64,000 nucleotides of DNA, taken from positions 186,001 to 250,000 of the forward strand of contig NZ_NSGE01000006.1 of assembly GCF_002294985.1 (NCBI RefSeq), given 5' to 3'. This document shows, one piece after another, positions 44,217 through 52,250 of this stretch; positions within the stretch are counted from its first letter, which is position 1; each line of letters opens with the position of its first letter. The notes beneath the pieces were generated by a model. It made no database searches and was not told where the DNA came from. It saw nothing but the letters and a program-made list of their open reading frames with translations. Position numbers and translations under genes: made by a program. The DNA is from Mesorhizobium sp. WSM3862 (GTDB lineage: Bacteria > Pseudomonadota > Alphaproteobacteria > Rhizobiales > Rhizobiaceae).

Positions 44217-45212
44217 TCAATAGATCTTTGAGAACTTCTCGATGTTGGTCTTGTCGAACTGGAAGGGCGGAGCCATCGCAGCCGAGTTGGTGTCGTCGAG
44301 CGTCACCTTGCCGACGCGGCCGATCGACAGCGTGGCGCCGGGCTTGGCCTCTTCTTTCTTCACCGCCAGGTCATGCGCGAGATAGATCGCCGAGTAGCCG
44401 AGGTCGATCGGGTTCCACAGCGCGACCGCCTGGCTGGCGCCGTTGTCGATGAACTTCTTGAACTCCGACGGCAGCGCGAGGCCGGTGACGTTGACCTTGC
44501 CGATCAGGTTCTCGTCGGTGACGACCTGCGCGGCGGCAACGACGCCGACGGTGGTCGGCGCGATGATCGCCTTGAGGTTCGGATAGGATTTCAACAGGCC
44601 CTTGGCTTCGTCGGTGCTCTTGGCGGAGTCGTCGTCGCCATAGACGGTGGCGACCAGCTTGATCTTCGGGAACTTCTCCGGCAGCACCTTCTTGGCCGCT
44701 TCGATCCAGGCATTCTGGTTGGTCGCGGTCGACGATGCCGAGAGGATGGCGACATCGCCGCCTTCCGGCAGGTAGTCGGCGGCGAGCTTGATGATGGTTT
44801 CGCCGATCAAATTGGTGTCGGACGGGTTGAGGTGGAGCTGGCGGCCTTCCTTGGCGACGCCGGAGTCCCACGAGATCACGGTGATGCCGCGATCCATCGC
44901 CTTCTTCAGCACCGGCACCAGCGCATCGGCGTCATTGGCCGAGACGGCGATGGCATTGACCTTCTGCGCGATCAGCGAGTTGATCACCTCGATCTGCGCC
45001 TCCGCCGTCGCCTTGGTCGGACCGGTATAGATCACGTCGACGTCGCCCAGTTCCTTGGCCGCTTCCTCGGCGCCCTTGTTGGCGGCGTCGAAGAAGCCGT
45101 TGCCGAGCGACTTCACGACCAGCGCGATCTTGACGTTCTCGGCATAGGCGCCATTCACGAACATGGCGGCGGAAAAGGCCGCCGTGACCAGCAGTTTCTT
45201 CAAAAAGCTCAT
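44217..45212 (-). CDS. rhaS: Rhamnose-binding periplasmic protein RhaS
   Basis: Periplasmic binding protein of 331 residues with a signal peptide (MSFLKKLLVTAAFSAAMFVN, cleavage near GAYA-EN). It has the ribose/rhamnose-binding pattern KIALVVKSLGNGFFDAANKG, INSLIAQKVNAIAVSAND and LNPSDTNLIGETI. It delivers L-rhamnose to RhaTPQ. The ATG at 45212 follows GGGAGGATATTCG. Note that rhaS here is a transporter gene (rhizobial naming), unrelated to the AraC-type activator of E. coli. Confidence 0.93.
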   Translation of the reverse strand: MSFLKKLLVTAAFSAAMFVNGAYAENVKIALVVKSLGNGFFDAANKGAEEAAKELGDVDVIYTGPTKATAEAQIEVINSLIAQKVNAIAVSANDADALVPVLKKAMDRGITVISWDSGVAKEGRQLHLNPSDTNLIGETIIKLAADYLPEGGDVAILSASSTATNQNAWIEAAKKVLPEKFPKIKLVATVYGDDDSAKSTDEAKGLLKSYPNLKAIIAPTTVGVVAAAQVVTDENLIGKVNVTGLALPSEFKKFIDNGASQAVALWNPIDLGYSAIYLAHDLAVKKEEAKPGATLSIGRVGKVTLDDTNSAAMAPPFQFDKTNIEKFSKIY

Positions 45213-45267
45213 CGAATATCCTCCCTTGAGCGTTGCATTCCATCGCCGCTGCGGGCGCGAGTTGTCC

Positions 45268-46077
45268 TCAGGCCTGCAGTGAAGATTCCTCCTTGTCGCT
45301 TGACTGTTTGCGGGCGACGATCAGCGCCACGCCCGCGGTTTCCAGCATCTTGGCTTCGCGGTCGTCGATACCGTCGTCTGTGATCACGGTCGTGATGCGC
45401 GACAGCCCGCACAGGATCAGGCTGGAGCGCATGCGGAATTTCGAGGAATCGACCAGCACCACCAGCTCGTCGGCCTGGTCAATCAGTTTTTGCTCCGCCT
45501 GGATCAGCAGCGGGTCGCCTTCCATCAGGCCGAGCGGTCCCAACCCTTGAGCGCCCATGAACATGCGCCGCGCATAGAAATTGCGCGTCACATCGTTGTC
45601 GAAGGGCGACAGGATGATGTTCTGCTCGCGATAGATCGTGCCGCCCGACAGCATCACCGTGTTCTTCGAGTGCTTGAGCAGGTGCTCGGCGATCGGGAAC
45701 GAGTTGGTGAAGATCGGCATGCGGCGGCCGGTCAGGAAATGCACCATCTGGAAGGTCGTGGTGCCGCCATTGATGATGATCGGCTCGCCGTCCTTGCAAA
45801 GGTTCACCGCTTCGCGGGCGATCGCCCGCTTCTGCGCGGCGTTCAGCGTTTCGTTGACCGAGAAGGGCCGGCCGGCAAGGCCGATGACTTGCGGCGGTGA
45901 GATCGCCTCGGCGCCGCCGCGCACCCGGCGCAGGCGCTTTTGCACATGCAGCGCCGCGATATCGCGCCGAATCGTCGCCTCGGAGGAGTCCGTCAGGTCG
46001 ACCATTTCCTGCACCGTCACCACAGGCTTTTCCTGGACGGCGGACAGAATGATCCTGTGGCGCTCTTTTTCGTGCAT
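45268..46077 (-). CDS. rhaR: DeoR-family repressor RhaR
   Basis: Transcription regulator of 269 residues. The N-terminal DeoR helix-turn-helix is MVDLTDSSEATIRRDIAALH (about 20-45). The C-terminal DeoR sensor domain resembles sugar-phosphate isomerase folds, with IIINGGTTTFQMVHFL and NSFPIAEHLL. In R. leguminosarum the equivalent DeoR protein represses the rha operons, with the true inducer thought to be a phosphorylated intermediate. ATG 46077 follows GGGAGGAACC; sixteen further in-frame codons upstream lie in the operator region. It is first in rhaRSTPQMK and divergent from rhaD. Confidence 0.93.
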   Translation of the reverse strand: MHEKERHRIILSAVQEKPVVTVQEMVDLTDSSEATIRRDIAALHVQKRLRRVRGGAEAISPPQVIGLAGRPFSVNETLNAAQKRAIAREAVNLCKDGEPIIINGGTTTFQMVHFLTGRRMPIFTNSFPIAEHLLKHSKNTVMLSGGTIYREQNIILSPFDNDVTRNFYARRMFMGAQGLGPLGLMEGDPLLIQAEQKLIDQADELVVLVDSSKFRMRSSLILCGLSRITTVITDDGIDDREAKMLETAGVALIVARKQSSDKEESSLQA

Positions 46078-46120
46078 GGTTCCTCCCTGCCTGGCTATCA
46101 GGCACCAGAAAACGCGCAGT

Positions 46121-46191
46121 GTCAATCATTTCCGATCACATATTTTCATTGTGCAGTGCAATATGATCGATCTTGATCGTTTATGATTGAC
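46121..46191. promoter_or_regulatory. Symmetric phased operator array in the rhaR-rhaD spacer
   Basis: GTCAATCAT (46121-46129) and ATGATTGAC (46183-46191) are perfect inverted repeats. Inside them CGATCA (46133-46138) mirrors TGATCG (46174-46179) about the same axis at 46156. A further TGATCG is at 46164-46169. The three right-hand TGATYG units start at 46164, 46174 and 46184, exactly one helical turn apart; the two left-hand units are also 10 apart. This is the likely RhaR operator controlling both divergent transcripts. Confidence 0.75.
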
Positions 46192-46263
46192 AAGAGGCCC
46201 TGTTGCGTAGACATTCCAGCCAAATTGGACTGCTCGGTTTTAGCGTCCCAAGGGAGGATACCT

Positions 46264-48366
46264 ATGCTCGACAAGCGCTCCGGCTCGCGCCTCGCCAATC
46301 TGTGGGACGATGCAAGGGCCGAAGGGATGAGCGGTCCCGAGCTTCTGGTCTATCGCTCGAACACGCTGGGTTCAGACAAGCGCGTCACCAATTATGGCGG
46401 CGGCAACACCTCGTCCAAGGTCTGGCAGAAAGACCCGCTGACCGGTGAGGACGTCGAGGTGCTGTGGGTCAAGGGCTCGGGCGGCGACAGCGCTTCGATC
46501 AAGCTCGACGGATTTGCGACCCTCTACATGGACAAGCTGCGCGCGCTAAAGAGCCTCTATCGCGGCGTCGACCACGAGGATGAGATGGTGGGCTATCTGC
46601 CCCACTGCACCTTCAACCTCAATCCGCGCACGGCCTCCATCGACACGCCGCTGCATGCCTTTGTGCCGAAGGCTTGCGTCGACCACATGCATCCCGATGC
46701 CATTATCGCGATTGCCGCGGCGAAGGACTCCAGAGCGATCACGAAAGAGGTGTTTGGCGAGGCCATCGGCTGGCTGCCTTGGAAGCGGCCGGGCTTCGAG
46801 CTTGGGCTGTGGCTGGAGAAATTCTGCCGCGAGAACCCCGACGCCAAGGGCGTGGTTCTCGAAAGCCACGGCCTGTTCACTTGGGGCGACACGCCGAAGG
46901 AATGCTACGAAACGACGATTTCGGTGATCAATCAGGCGATCGACTGGTTCGAGCGCAAATCCGACGGCAAGGCGATCTTCGGCGGCGAGGTGGTGAAGGC
47001 GCTCGACGCGCCGGCACGGCGTGCCATTGCCGCGAAACTCATGCCGAGAATCCGCGGCCTGATCTCGGAAAAGAGCCATAAGCTCGGCCATTTCGACGAC
47101 CAGCCGGCAGTGCTCGAATTCGTCAATTCGAAAGACCTGCGCCCGCTGGCGGCGCTGGGCACGTCCTGTCCGGACCATTTCCTGCGCACCAAGATCCGGC
47201 CATTGGTAATCGAGTTCGATCCGGCAAGGCCGGATGTCGATGCCGTCATCGCGCGCCTCGCCGACGACATTGCAGCCTATAGGGTCGGCTACCAGGCCTA
47301 CTACGACAGTTGCAAACATCCGGACTCGCCCGCCATCCGCGATCCGAACGCGGTCGTCTATCTGATGCCGGGCGTCGGCATGTTCACTTTCGCCGGCGAC
47401 AAGGCGACGGCGCGCATCTCCGGCGAGTTCTACGTCAACGCCATCAACGTCATGCGCGGCGCCTCGACGGTCTCGTCCTATGTCGGCCTGCCGGCTCAGG
47501 AGGCCTTCGACATCGAATACTGGCAGTTGGAAGAAGCCAAGCTCCAGCGGCTGCCGAAGCCGAAGGCGCTGGCGGGACAGATCGCGCTGGTCACCGGCGG
47601 CGCCGGCGGCATCGGCCGCGCCACCGCCAACCGGCTGCTGCTCGAAGGCGCCTGCGTCGTGCTGGCCGATATCGATGAGACCGCGCTAGCCGGCGCTCAC
47701 GAAGAACTGTCGAAGGCCTACGGCAAAGACTTCGTCCGTCCGGTGCGGATCGACGTGACCTCGGAAGATCAGGTCACGTCGGGCTTTGCCGAAACTTCGG
47801 TCGAGTTCGGCGGCATCGACATTCTCGTTTCCAATGCCGGCCTGGCCTCCTCGGCGCCGATCGAGGAGACGACGCTGGCGTTGTGGAACAAGAATATGGA
47901 CATCCTGTCGACCGGCTATTTCCTCGTTTCGCGCGAGGCTTTCCGGCTGTTCCGCGCGCAGAAGATCGGCGGCAATGTCGTCTTCGTCGCCTCCAAGAAC
48001 GGCCTTGCCGCTTCGCCCAACGCCGCCGCTTACTGCACGGCCAAGGCGGCCGAGATCCATCTCGCGCGCTGTCTCGCGCTTGAGGGTGCGGAGGCGCAGA
48101 TCCGGGTCAACGTCGTCAATCCGGACGCCGTGCTGCGCGGCTCCAAGATCTGGACCGGCGAATGGAAGGAACAGCGCGCCGCCGCCTACAAGATGTCGAC
48201 CGACGATCTCGAGGAGCATTACCGGTCGCGTTCGATGCTGAAACGCTCGGTATTTCCGGAAGATATCGCCGAAGCGATCTACTTCTTCGCTTCCGACATG
48301 TCGGCCAAGTCGACCGGCAACATCGTCAATGTCGACGCCGGCAACGCGCAGAGTTTTACGCGGTAA
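46264..48366 (+). CDS. rhaD: Bifunctional rhamnulose-1-phosphate aldolase / short-chain dehydrogenase
   Basis: 700-residue fusion. Residues 1 to about 420 are a class II aldolase domain: NYGGGNTSSKV, VKGSGGDS, a metal-binding HMHPDAII and ESHGLFTWGD. This domain splits rhamnulose 1-phosphate into dihydroxyacetone phosphate and lactaldehyde. Residues from about 435 to 700 are a short-chain dehydrogenase with VTGGAGGIGRATA, SNAG and YCTAK. The dehydrogenase probably oxidises lactaldehyde, by analogy with this known fusion. The ATG at 46264 follows AGGGAGGATACCT; an upstream in-frame ATG at 46183 lies inside the operator. Confidence 0.95.
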   Translation: MLDKRSGSRLANLWDDARAEGMSGPELLVYRSNTLGSDKRVTNYGGGNTSSKVWQKDPLTGEDVEVLWVKGSGGDSASIKLDGFATLYMDKLRALKSLYRGVDHEDEMVGYLPHCTFNLNPRTASIDTPLHAFVPKACVDHMHPDAIIAIAAAKDSRAITKEVFGEAIGWLPWKRPGFELGLWLEKFCRENPDAKGVVLESHGLFTWGDTPKECYETTISVINQAIDWFERKSDGKAIFGGEVVKALDAPARRAIAAKLMPRIRGLISEKSHKLGHFDDQPAVLEFVNSKDLRPLAALGTSCPDHFLRTKIRPLVIEFDPARPDVDAVIARLADDIAAYRVGYQAYYDSCKHPDSPAIRDPNAVVYLMPGVGMFTFAGDKATARISGEFYVNAINVMRGASTVSSYVGLPAQEAFDIEYWQLEEAKLQRLPKPKALAGQIALVTGGAGGIGRATANRLLLEGACVVLADIDETALAGAHEELSKAYGKDFVRPVRIDVTSEDQVTSGFAETSVEFGGIDILVSNAGLASSAPIEETTLALWNKNMDILSTGYFLVSREAFRLFRAQKIGGNVVFVASKNGLAASPNAAAYCTAKAAEIHLARCLALEGAEAQIRVNVVNPDAVLRGSKIWTGEWKEQRAAAYKMSTDDLEEHYRSRSMLKRSVFPEDIAEAIYFFASDMSAKSTGNIVNVDAGNAQSFTR

Positions 48367-48379
48367 ATTGTCAGAGCCA

Positions 48380-48504
48380 GCGCTGCCCCTCACCTTACCC
48401 TCTCCCCGTAAGAACGGGGAGAGGGGGCGCCAGCGCTGGAGCGCGTTCCTTCTCCCCGTGACTATACGGGGAGAAGGTGCCGGTAGGCGGATGAGGGGCA
48501 GCGC
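48380..48504. repeat. Nested palindromic element between rhaD and rhaI
   Basis: Outer arms GCGCTGCCCCTCA (48380-48392) and TGAGGGGCAGCGC (48492-48504) are perfect 13-bp complements. They enclose two perfect 12-bp hairpins (48398-48409/48414-48425 and 48448-48459/48466-48477). Both hairpins contain CTCCCCGT/ACGGGGAG. A 10-bp palindrome CCAGCGCTGG (48430-48439) sits between them. The element looks like a mobile extragenic palindrome inserted inside the rhaDI operon; it may modulate rhaI expression. Confidence 0.9.
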
Positions 48505-48524
48505 AGACGAATTGGGAGGAAAAA

Positions 48525-49817
48525 ATGTCCGAACAGATCATCTCAGCCGACCTCGTCGCCAACCACAACTCGGCTCGCCAACCCGCCCTCGAGCGCGACT
48601 ACGCCTCGCTCGGCGAGCGCCTCGACCGGCGCGGCATAGCCATTGATGCGATCCGCGACCAAGTCGAAAAATTCGGCGTCGCGATCCCCTCCTGGGGCGT
48701 CGGCACCGGCGGCACGCGCTTTGCCCGTTTTCCCGGCCCCGGCGAGCCGCGCGACATCTTCGACAAGATCGAGGATTGCGCCGTCATCAGCCAGCTGACG
48801 CAAGCGACGCCTACCGTCTCGCTGCATATCCCGTGGGACAAGGCCGATCCGAACCGGCTGAAGCAGGCGGCGGCGCGTTTCGGGCTCGGGTTCGATGCGA
48901 TGAACTCCAACACCTTTTCCGACGCGAAGGACCAGAAGCTCTCCTACAAATTTGGCTCGCTGTCGCACGCCGATGCCGGCACGCGCCGCCAGGCGGTCGA
49001 GCACAATCTCGAATGCATCGAGATCGGCAGGACGCTTGGGTCGAAGGCGCTGACGGTATGGATCGGCGACGGCTCGAACTTCCCCGGCCAGGTCAGTTTC
49101 GCCAAGGCCTTCGAGCGCTATCTCGACGCCATGCGGCAAATCTACGCCGGCCTGCCGGACGACTGGCGGCTGTTTACCGAGCACAAGATGTACGAGCCGG
49201 CCTTCTATTCGACCGTCGTGCAGGACTGGGGCACGAACTACATCATCGCCAAGGAGCTCGGCGACAAGGCCTTCTGCCTCGTCGACCTCGGCCACCACGC
49301 GCCCAACGTCAACATCGAGATGATCGTGTCGCGGCTGATTCAATTCGGCAAGCTCGGCGGCTTCCACTTCAACGATTCCAAATATGGCGACGACGATCTC
49401 GACGCCGGTTCGATCGATCCTTACCGGCTGTTTTTGGTCTTCAACGAGCTGGTCGATGCAGAGCTTTCGGGTGCCAAGGGCTTCCATCCCGCGCATATGC
49501 TCGACCAGAGCCATAACGTCACCGATCCGATCGAAAGCCTGATGCTGTCCGCGGTCGAGGTGCAGCGCGCCTATGCGCAGGCGCTGCTGGTCGACCGCAA
49601 GGCGCTGGACGGTTTTCAGGAAGCGAACGACGCGCTGATGGCGACGCAGACGCTGAAGACCGCCTACCGCACCGATGTCGAGCCGATCCTCGCCATGGCG
49701 CGGCTGAGAACCGGCGGCGCCATTGATCCGGTCGCCGCCTATCGCGAGGCCGGCTACCGGGCGAAGGTCGCGGCGGAGCGGCCGGGCGTCGCCGGCGGTG
49801 GCGGCGGGATCGTCTGA
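48525..49817 (+). CDS. rhaI: L-rhamnose isomerase
   Basis: Isomerises L-rhamnose to L-rhamnulose. The 430-residue protein belongs to the Pseudomonas stutzeri/rhizobial RhaI type (xylose-isomerase-like TIM barrel). It has GVAIPSWGVGTGGTRFARF, VWIGDGSNFPGQ, FTEHKMYEPAFYS, CLVDLGHHAPNVNIE and FHFNDSKYGDDDLDAGSIDP, which supply the metal ligands. GGGAGG lies 7 bases before the ATG. It is separated from rhaD by a nested palindrome and is otherwise co-oriented. Confidence 0.96.
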   Translation: MSEQIISADLVANHNSARQPALERDYASLGERLDRRGIAIDAIRDQVEKFGVAIPSWGVGTGGTRFARFPGPGEPRDIFDKIEDCAVISQLTQATPTVSLHIPWDKADPNRLKQAAARFGLGFDAMNSNTFSDAKDQKLSYKFGSLSHADAGTRRQAVEHNLECIEIGRTLGSKALTVWIGDGSNFPGQVSFAKAFERYLDAMRQIYAGLPDDWRLFTEHKMYEPAFYSTVVQDWGTNYIIAKELGDKAFCLVDLGHHAPNVNIEMIVSRLIQFGKLGGFHFNDSKYGDDDLDAGSIDPYRLFLVFNELVDAELSGAKGFHPAHMLDQSHNVTDPIESLMLSAVEVQRAYAQALLVDRKALDGFQEANDALMATQTLKTAYRTDVEPILAMARLRTGGAIDPVAAYREAGYRAKVAAERPGVAGGGGGIV

Positions 49818-49957
49818 CACCCTCATCCGGCCGCTTCGCGGCCGCCTTTCTCCCAAGGCAGAAGCGGTTGGCGTCGGCGCTGACGAGCTCCTTCCCCCGC
49901 GGGAAGAGGTCGGACTGCCCCCGAATTGCCCTTCGCAATTCGGGGGGCAGGTGAGGG
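49818..49957. repeat. Palindromic element between rhaI and ggt
   Basis: It starts directly after the rhaI stop. CGGCCGC (49828-49834) pairs with GCGGCCG (49838-49844). A second stem, CTGCCCCCGAATTGC (49915-49929) with GCAATTCGGGGGGCAG (49935-49950), is 15 bp with one bulge. The flanks CACCCTCATC and GGTGAGGGG are near-complementary. It probably terminates the rha transcript or belongs to a dispersed repeat family. Confidence 0.75.
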
Positions 49958-50043
49958 GCTCTGCCCAATGCTACTCCAATTGTTATTGGACTAACGCGCT
50001 CCAACGGTCTTTCCTGGGTGTCCCCCCGCCTTGGAGACCCACC

Positions 50044-51783
50044 ATGCATCTCACCCGCCGGACGCTGATCGCCGTCAGCTTTGCGCTCACTGTTGCCTTC
50101 ACACCATCGGCCGCCGTTTTTGCGGCTTCGCCGGCTCCCGCCAAGGGCGAGCACGGCATGGTGGTGACCGCCCAGCATCTCGCCACCGAAGTCGGCATCG
50201 ACGTGCTGAAGAAGGGCGGCAACGCCGTCGATGCGGCGGTCGCCGTCGGCTATGCGCTGGCCGTCGTCTATCCGAATGCCGGCAATATCGGCGGCGGCGG
50301 TTTCATGACCATCCGCTTGAAGGACGGCCGTTCGACCTTCATCGATTTCCGCGAGCGCGCGCCCCTTGCGGCGACCAAGACGATGTATCTCGATAAGGAG
50401 GGCAAGCCGATCAAAGGTGCCAGCCTTGACGGTTATCTCGCCGTCGGCGTGCCTGGTTCGGTGGCCGGCTTCGAGATGGCGCGCGAGAGATACGGGACCT
50501 TGTCCAGACAGGATCTCATGGCCCCGGCGATCGCCTATGCCAAGGACGGCTTCGTCCTCAACCAGGGCGACGCGGCCTCCTTCGCCGGCGGCGCCGACCG
50601 GCTGGCCAAGGATCCGGCAGCGGGCGCTATTTTTCTGAAAAAAGACGGGAAGCCCTATGGCATCGGCGAGAAGCTAGTTCAGTCGGACCTTGCGGCCTCG
50701 CTCTCGGCGATCTCCGAGAAAGGCCCCGATGCCTTCTACAAGGGGCCGATTGCCGACTCGATCGTCAAGGCGAGCGGCGCCAAGGGCGGCATCCTCGCCA
50801 AAGGCGATTTCGAGCAATACGCGGTGCGCGAGCTGAAGCCGGTGACCTGTTCCTATCGCGGCTACGAGATCATCTCCTCGCCGCCGCCGAGTTCGGGCGG
50901 CGTCATCATCTGCGAAATCCTCAATGTGCTCGAAGGCTATCCGCTGTCCTATCTCGGAGCCGGCTCGGCCGAGACCGTCCACGTCATGGTCGAGGCCATG
51001 CGTCATGCCTATGTCGACCGCAATTCGGCGCTCGGCGATCCGGATTTCGTCGACAATCCGGTCTCGAAACTGCTCGACAAGGACTATGCCAAGGACATCC
51101 GCGACAAGATCGATCCGTTCCGCGCCGGCGTCTCGCAGGACTTGATGCCCAAGGGCTTCGGCGAGTCGAAGGAAACCACCCATTATTCTATCATCGACAA
51201 GGACGGCAACGCGGTAGCCGTCACCTATACGCTCAATGGTTCCTTTGGCGCCGGCGTCGTCGCCGACGGCACCGGGATCCTGCTCAACAACGAAATGGAC
51301 GATTTCACCCAGAAGCCCGGCGTGCCCAACCTCTACGGACTGGTCCAAGGCGAGGCCAACGCGATCCAGCCGAAGAAGACGCCGCTGTCCTCGATGAGCC
51401 CGACCGTCGTTGTGAAGGACGGCAAGCCGTTCATGGTCATCGGCAGCCCGGGTGGCTCGCGCATCATCACCATCACGCTGGAGGCGATCGTCAACGTCAT
51501 CGACCACGGCATGAACATTCAGGAGGCGATCGACGCCCCGCGCATCCACCATCAATGGCTGCCCGACACCGTCTATGTCGAGCCTTTCGGGCTTTCTCCC
51601 GACACCGAAAGGCTGCTTGCCGGTATGGGCTATCATCTCGATCTCAGCGACCAGACCTGGGGCCAGGCGGCCGGCATCCTTGTAGGCGGCAAGAGCCTGG
51701 CGGAGATCGAGAAAGGTGGCGGCGCCCGCTACAACGGAGCCATCGACAGCCGCGCCGCTTCCGGCGAGGCGCTGGGCTACTGA
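50044..51783 (+). CDS. ggt: Gamma-glutamyltransferase
   Basis: Periplasmic N-terminal nucleophile enzyme that hydrolyses or transfers gamma-glutamyl groups from glutathione and related compounds. The 579-residue proenzyme has a signal peptide (MHLTRRTLIAVSFALTVAFT, ending near AVFA). The TRRTLI stretch is also Tat-like. The autoprocessing threonine lies in KETTHYSIIDKDGNAVAVTY, and downstream are DGTGILLNNEMDDF and PGGSRIITITLEAI. ATG 50044 follows GGAG. It stands alone after the rhamnose genes. Confidence 0.95.
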   Translation: MHLTRRTLIAVSFALTVAFTPSAAVFAASPAPAKGEHGMVVTAQHLATEVGIDVLKKGGNAVDAAVAVGYALAVVYPNAGNIGGGGFMTIRLKDGRSTFIDFRERAPLAATKTMYLDKEGKPIKGASLDGYLAVGVPGSVAGFEMARERYGTLSRQDLMAPAIAYAKDGFVLNQGDAASFAGGADRLAKDPAAGAIFLKKDGKPYGIGEKLVQSDLAASLSAISEKGPDAFYKGPIADSIVKASGAKGGILAKGDFEQYAVRELKPVTCSYRGYEIISSPPPSSGGVIICEILNVLEGYPLSYLGAGSAETVHVMVEAMRHAYVDRNSALGDPDFVDNPVSKLLDKDYAKDIRDKIDPFRAGVSQDLMPKGFGESKETTHYSIIDKDGNAVAVTYTLNGSFGAGVVADGTGILLNNEMDDFTQKPGVPNLYGLVQGEANAIQPKKTPLSSMSPTVVVKDGKPFMVIGSPGGSRIITITLEAIVNVIDHGMNIQEAIDAPRIHHQWLPDTVYVEPFGLSPDTERLLAGMGYHLDLSDQTWGQAAGILVGGKSLAEIEKGGGARYNGAIDSRAASGEALGY

Positions 51784-52131
51784 CTACACGACGAGGGTAA
51801 TGGTCGAGGCAATCAGCAGCACCGCCGCGATGCCGACGAACAGCGCATACATGCGCGGCCGGTCAATCAGCAGCGCGTTGCCCGAAATCCAGGCCGAAGT
51901 AGCGCCGCCCAACGCAAACAGGAAGCCGTTGCGGTGGCCGAAGGTCATCGAGGCGGCCATCAGGCCGCCGATGATCAGCGCGCCGAACACGATGATGACG
52001 GCAACGGCATATTTCTCGAAATCATTGCCGCTGCCCATCGCCGGTCCCATGGCGTTGAGATTCGGCAGATCGTCCGGATCAAAGGGGCTGGCCGAGCCGT
52101 ATTCGTCTTGACCGAGGGATTCGCGCATCAT
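51784..52131 (-). CDS. Small hypothetical membrane protein
   Basis: 115-residue protein starting MMRESLGQDEYGSASPFD, with a GGAG sequence 6 bases upstream of the ATG. Two to three membrane helices follow an acidic cytoplasmic N-terminus (about residues 42-62, 68-86 and 94-114). No family was recognised. Its stop codon directly abuts the ggt stop codon. It is downstream of dctD in orientation but separated from it by 119 bases, with dctD transcribed towards it, so it may be a distal member of the dctBD transcript. Confidence 0.65.
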   Translation of the reverse strand: MMRESLGQDEYGSASPFDPDDLPNLNAMGPAMGSGNDFEKYAVAVIIVFGALIIGGLMAASMTFGHRNGFLFALGGATSAWISGNALLIDRPRMYALFVGIAAVLLIASTITLVV

Positions 52132-52250
52132 TCGTTCTCCGCTGAGCGGCAACAAACCATCAACGCTTGCCAAGTGCAACCGGCAACGCCACCGCCATCA
52201 TGCGTTCGCCACCCGGCTGGTGCCAACGTGCCACGGTTTCCTGGATAGCC

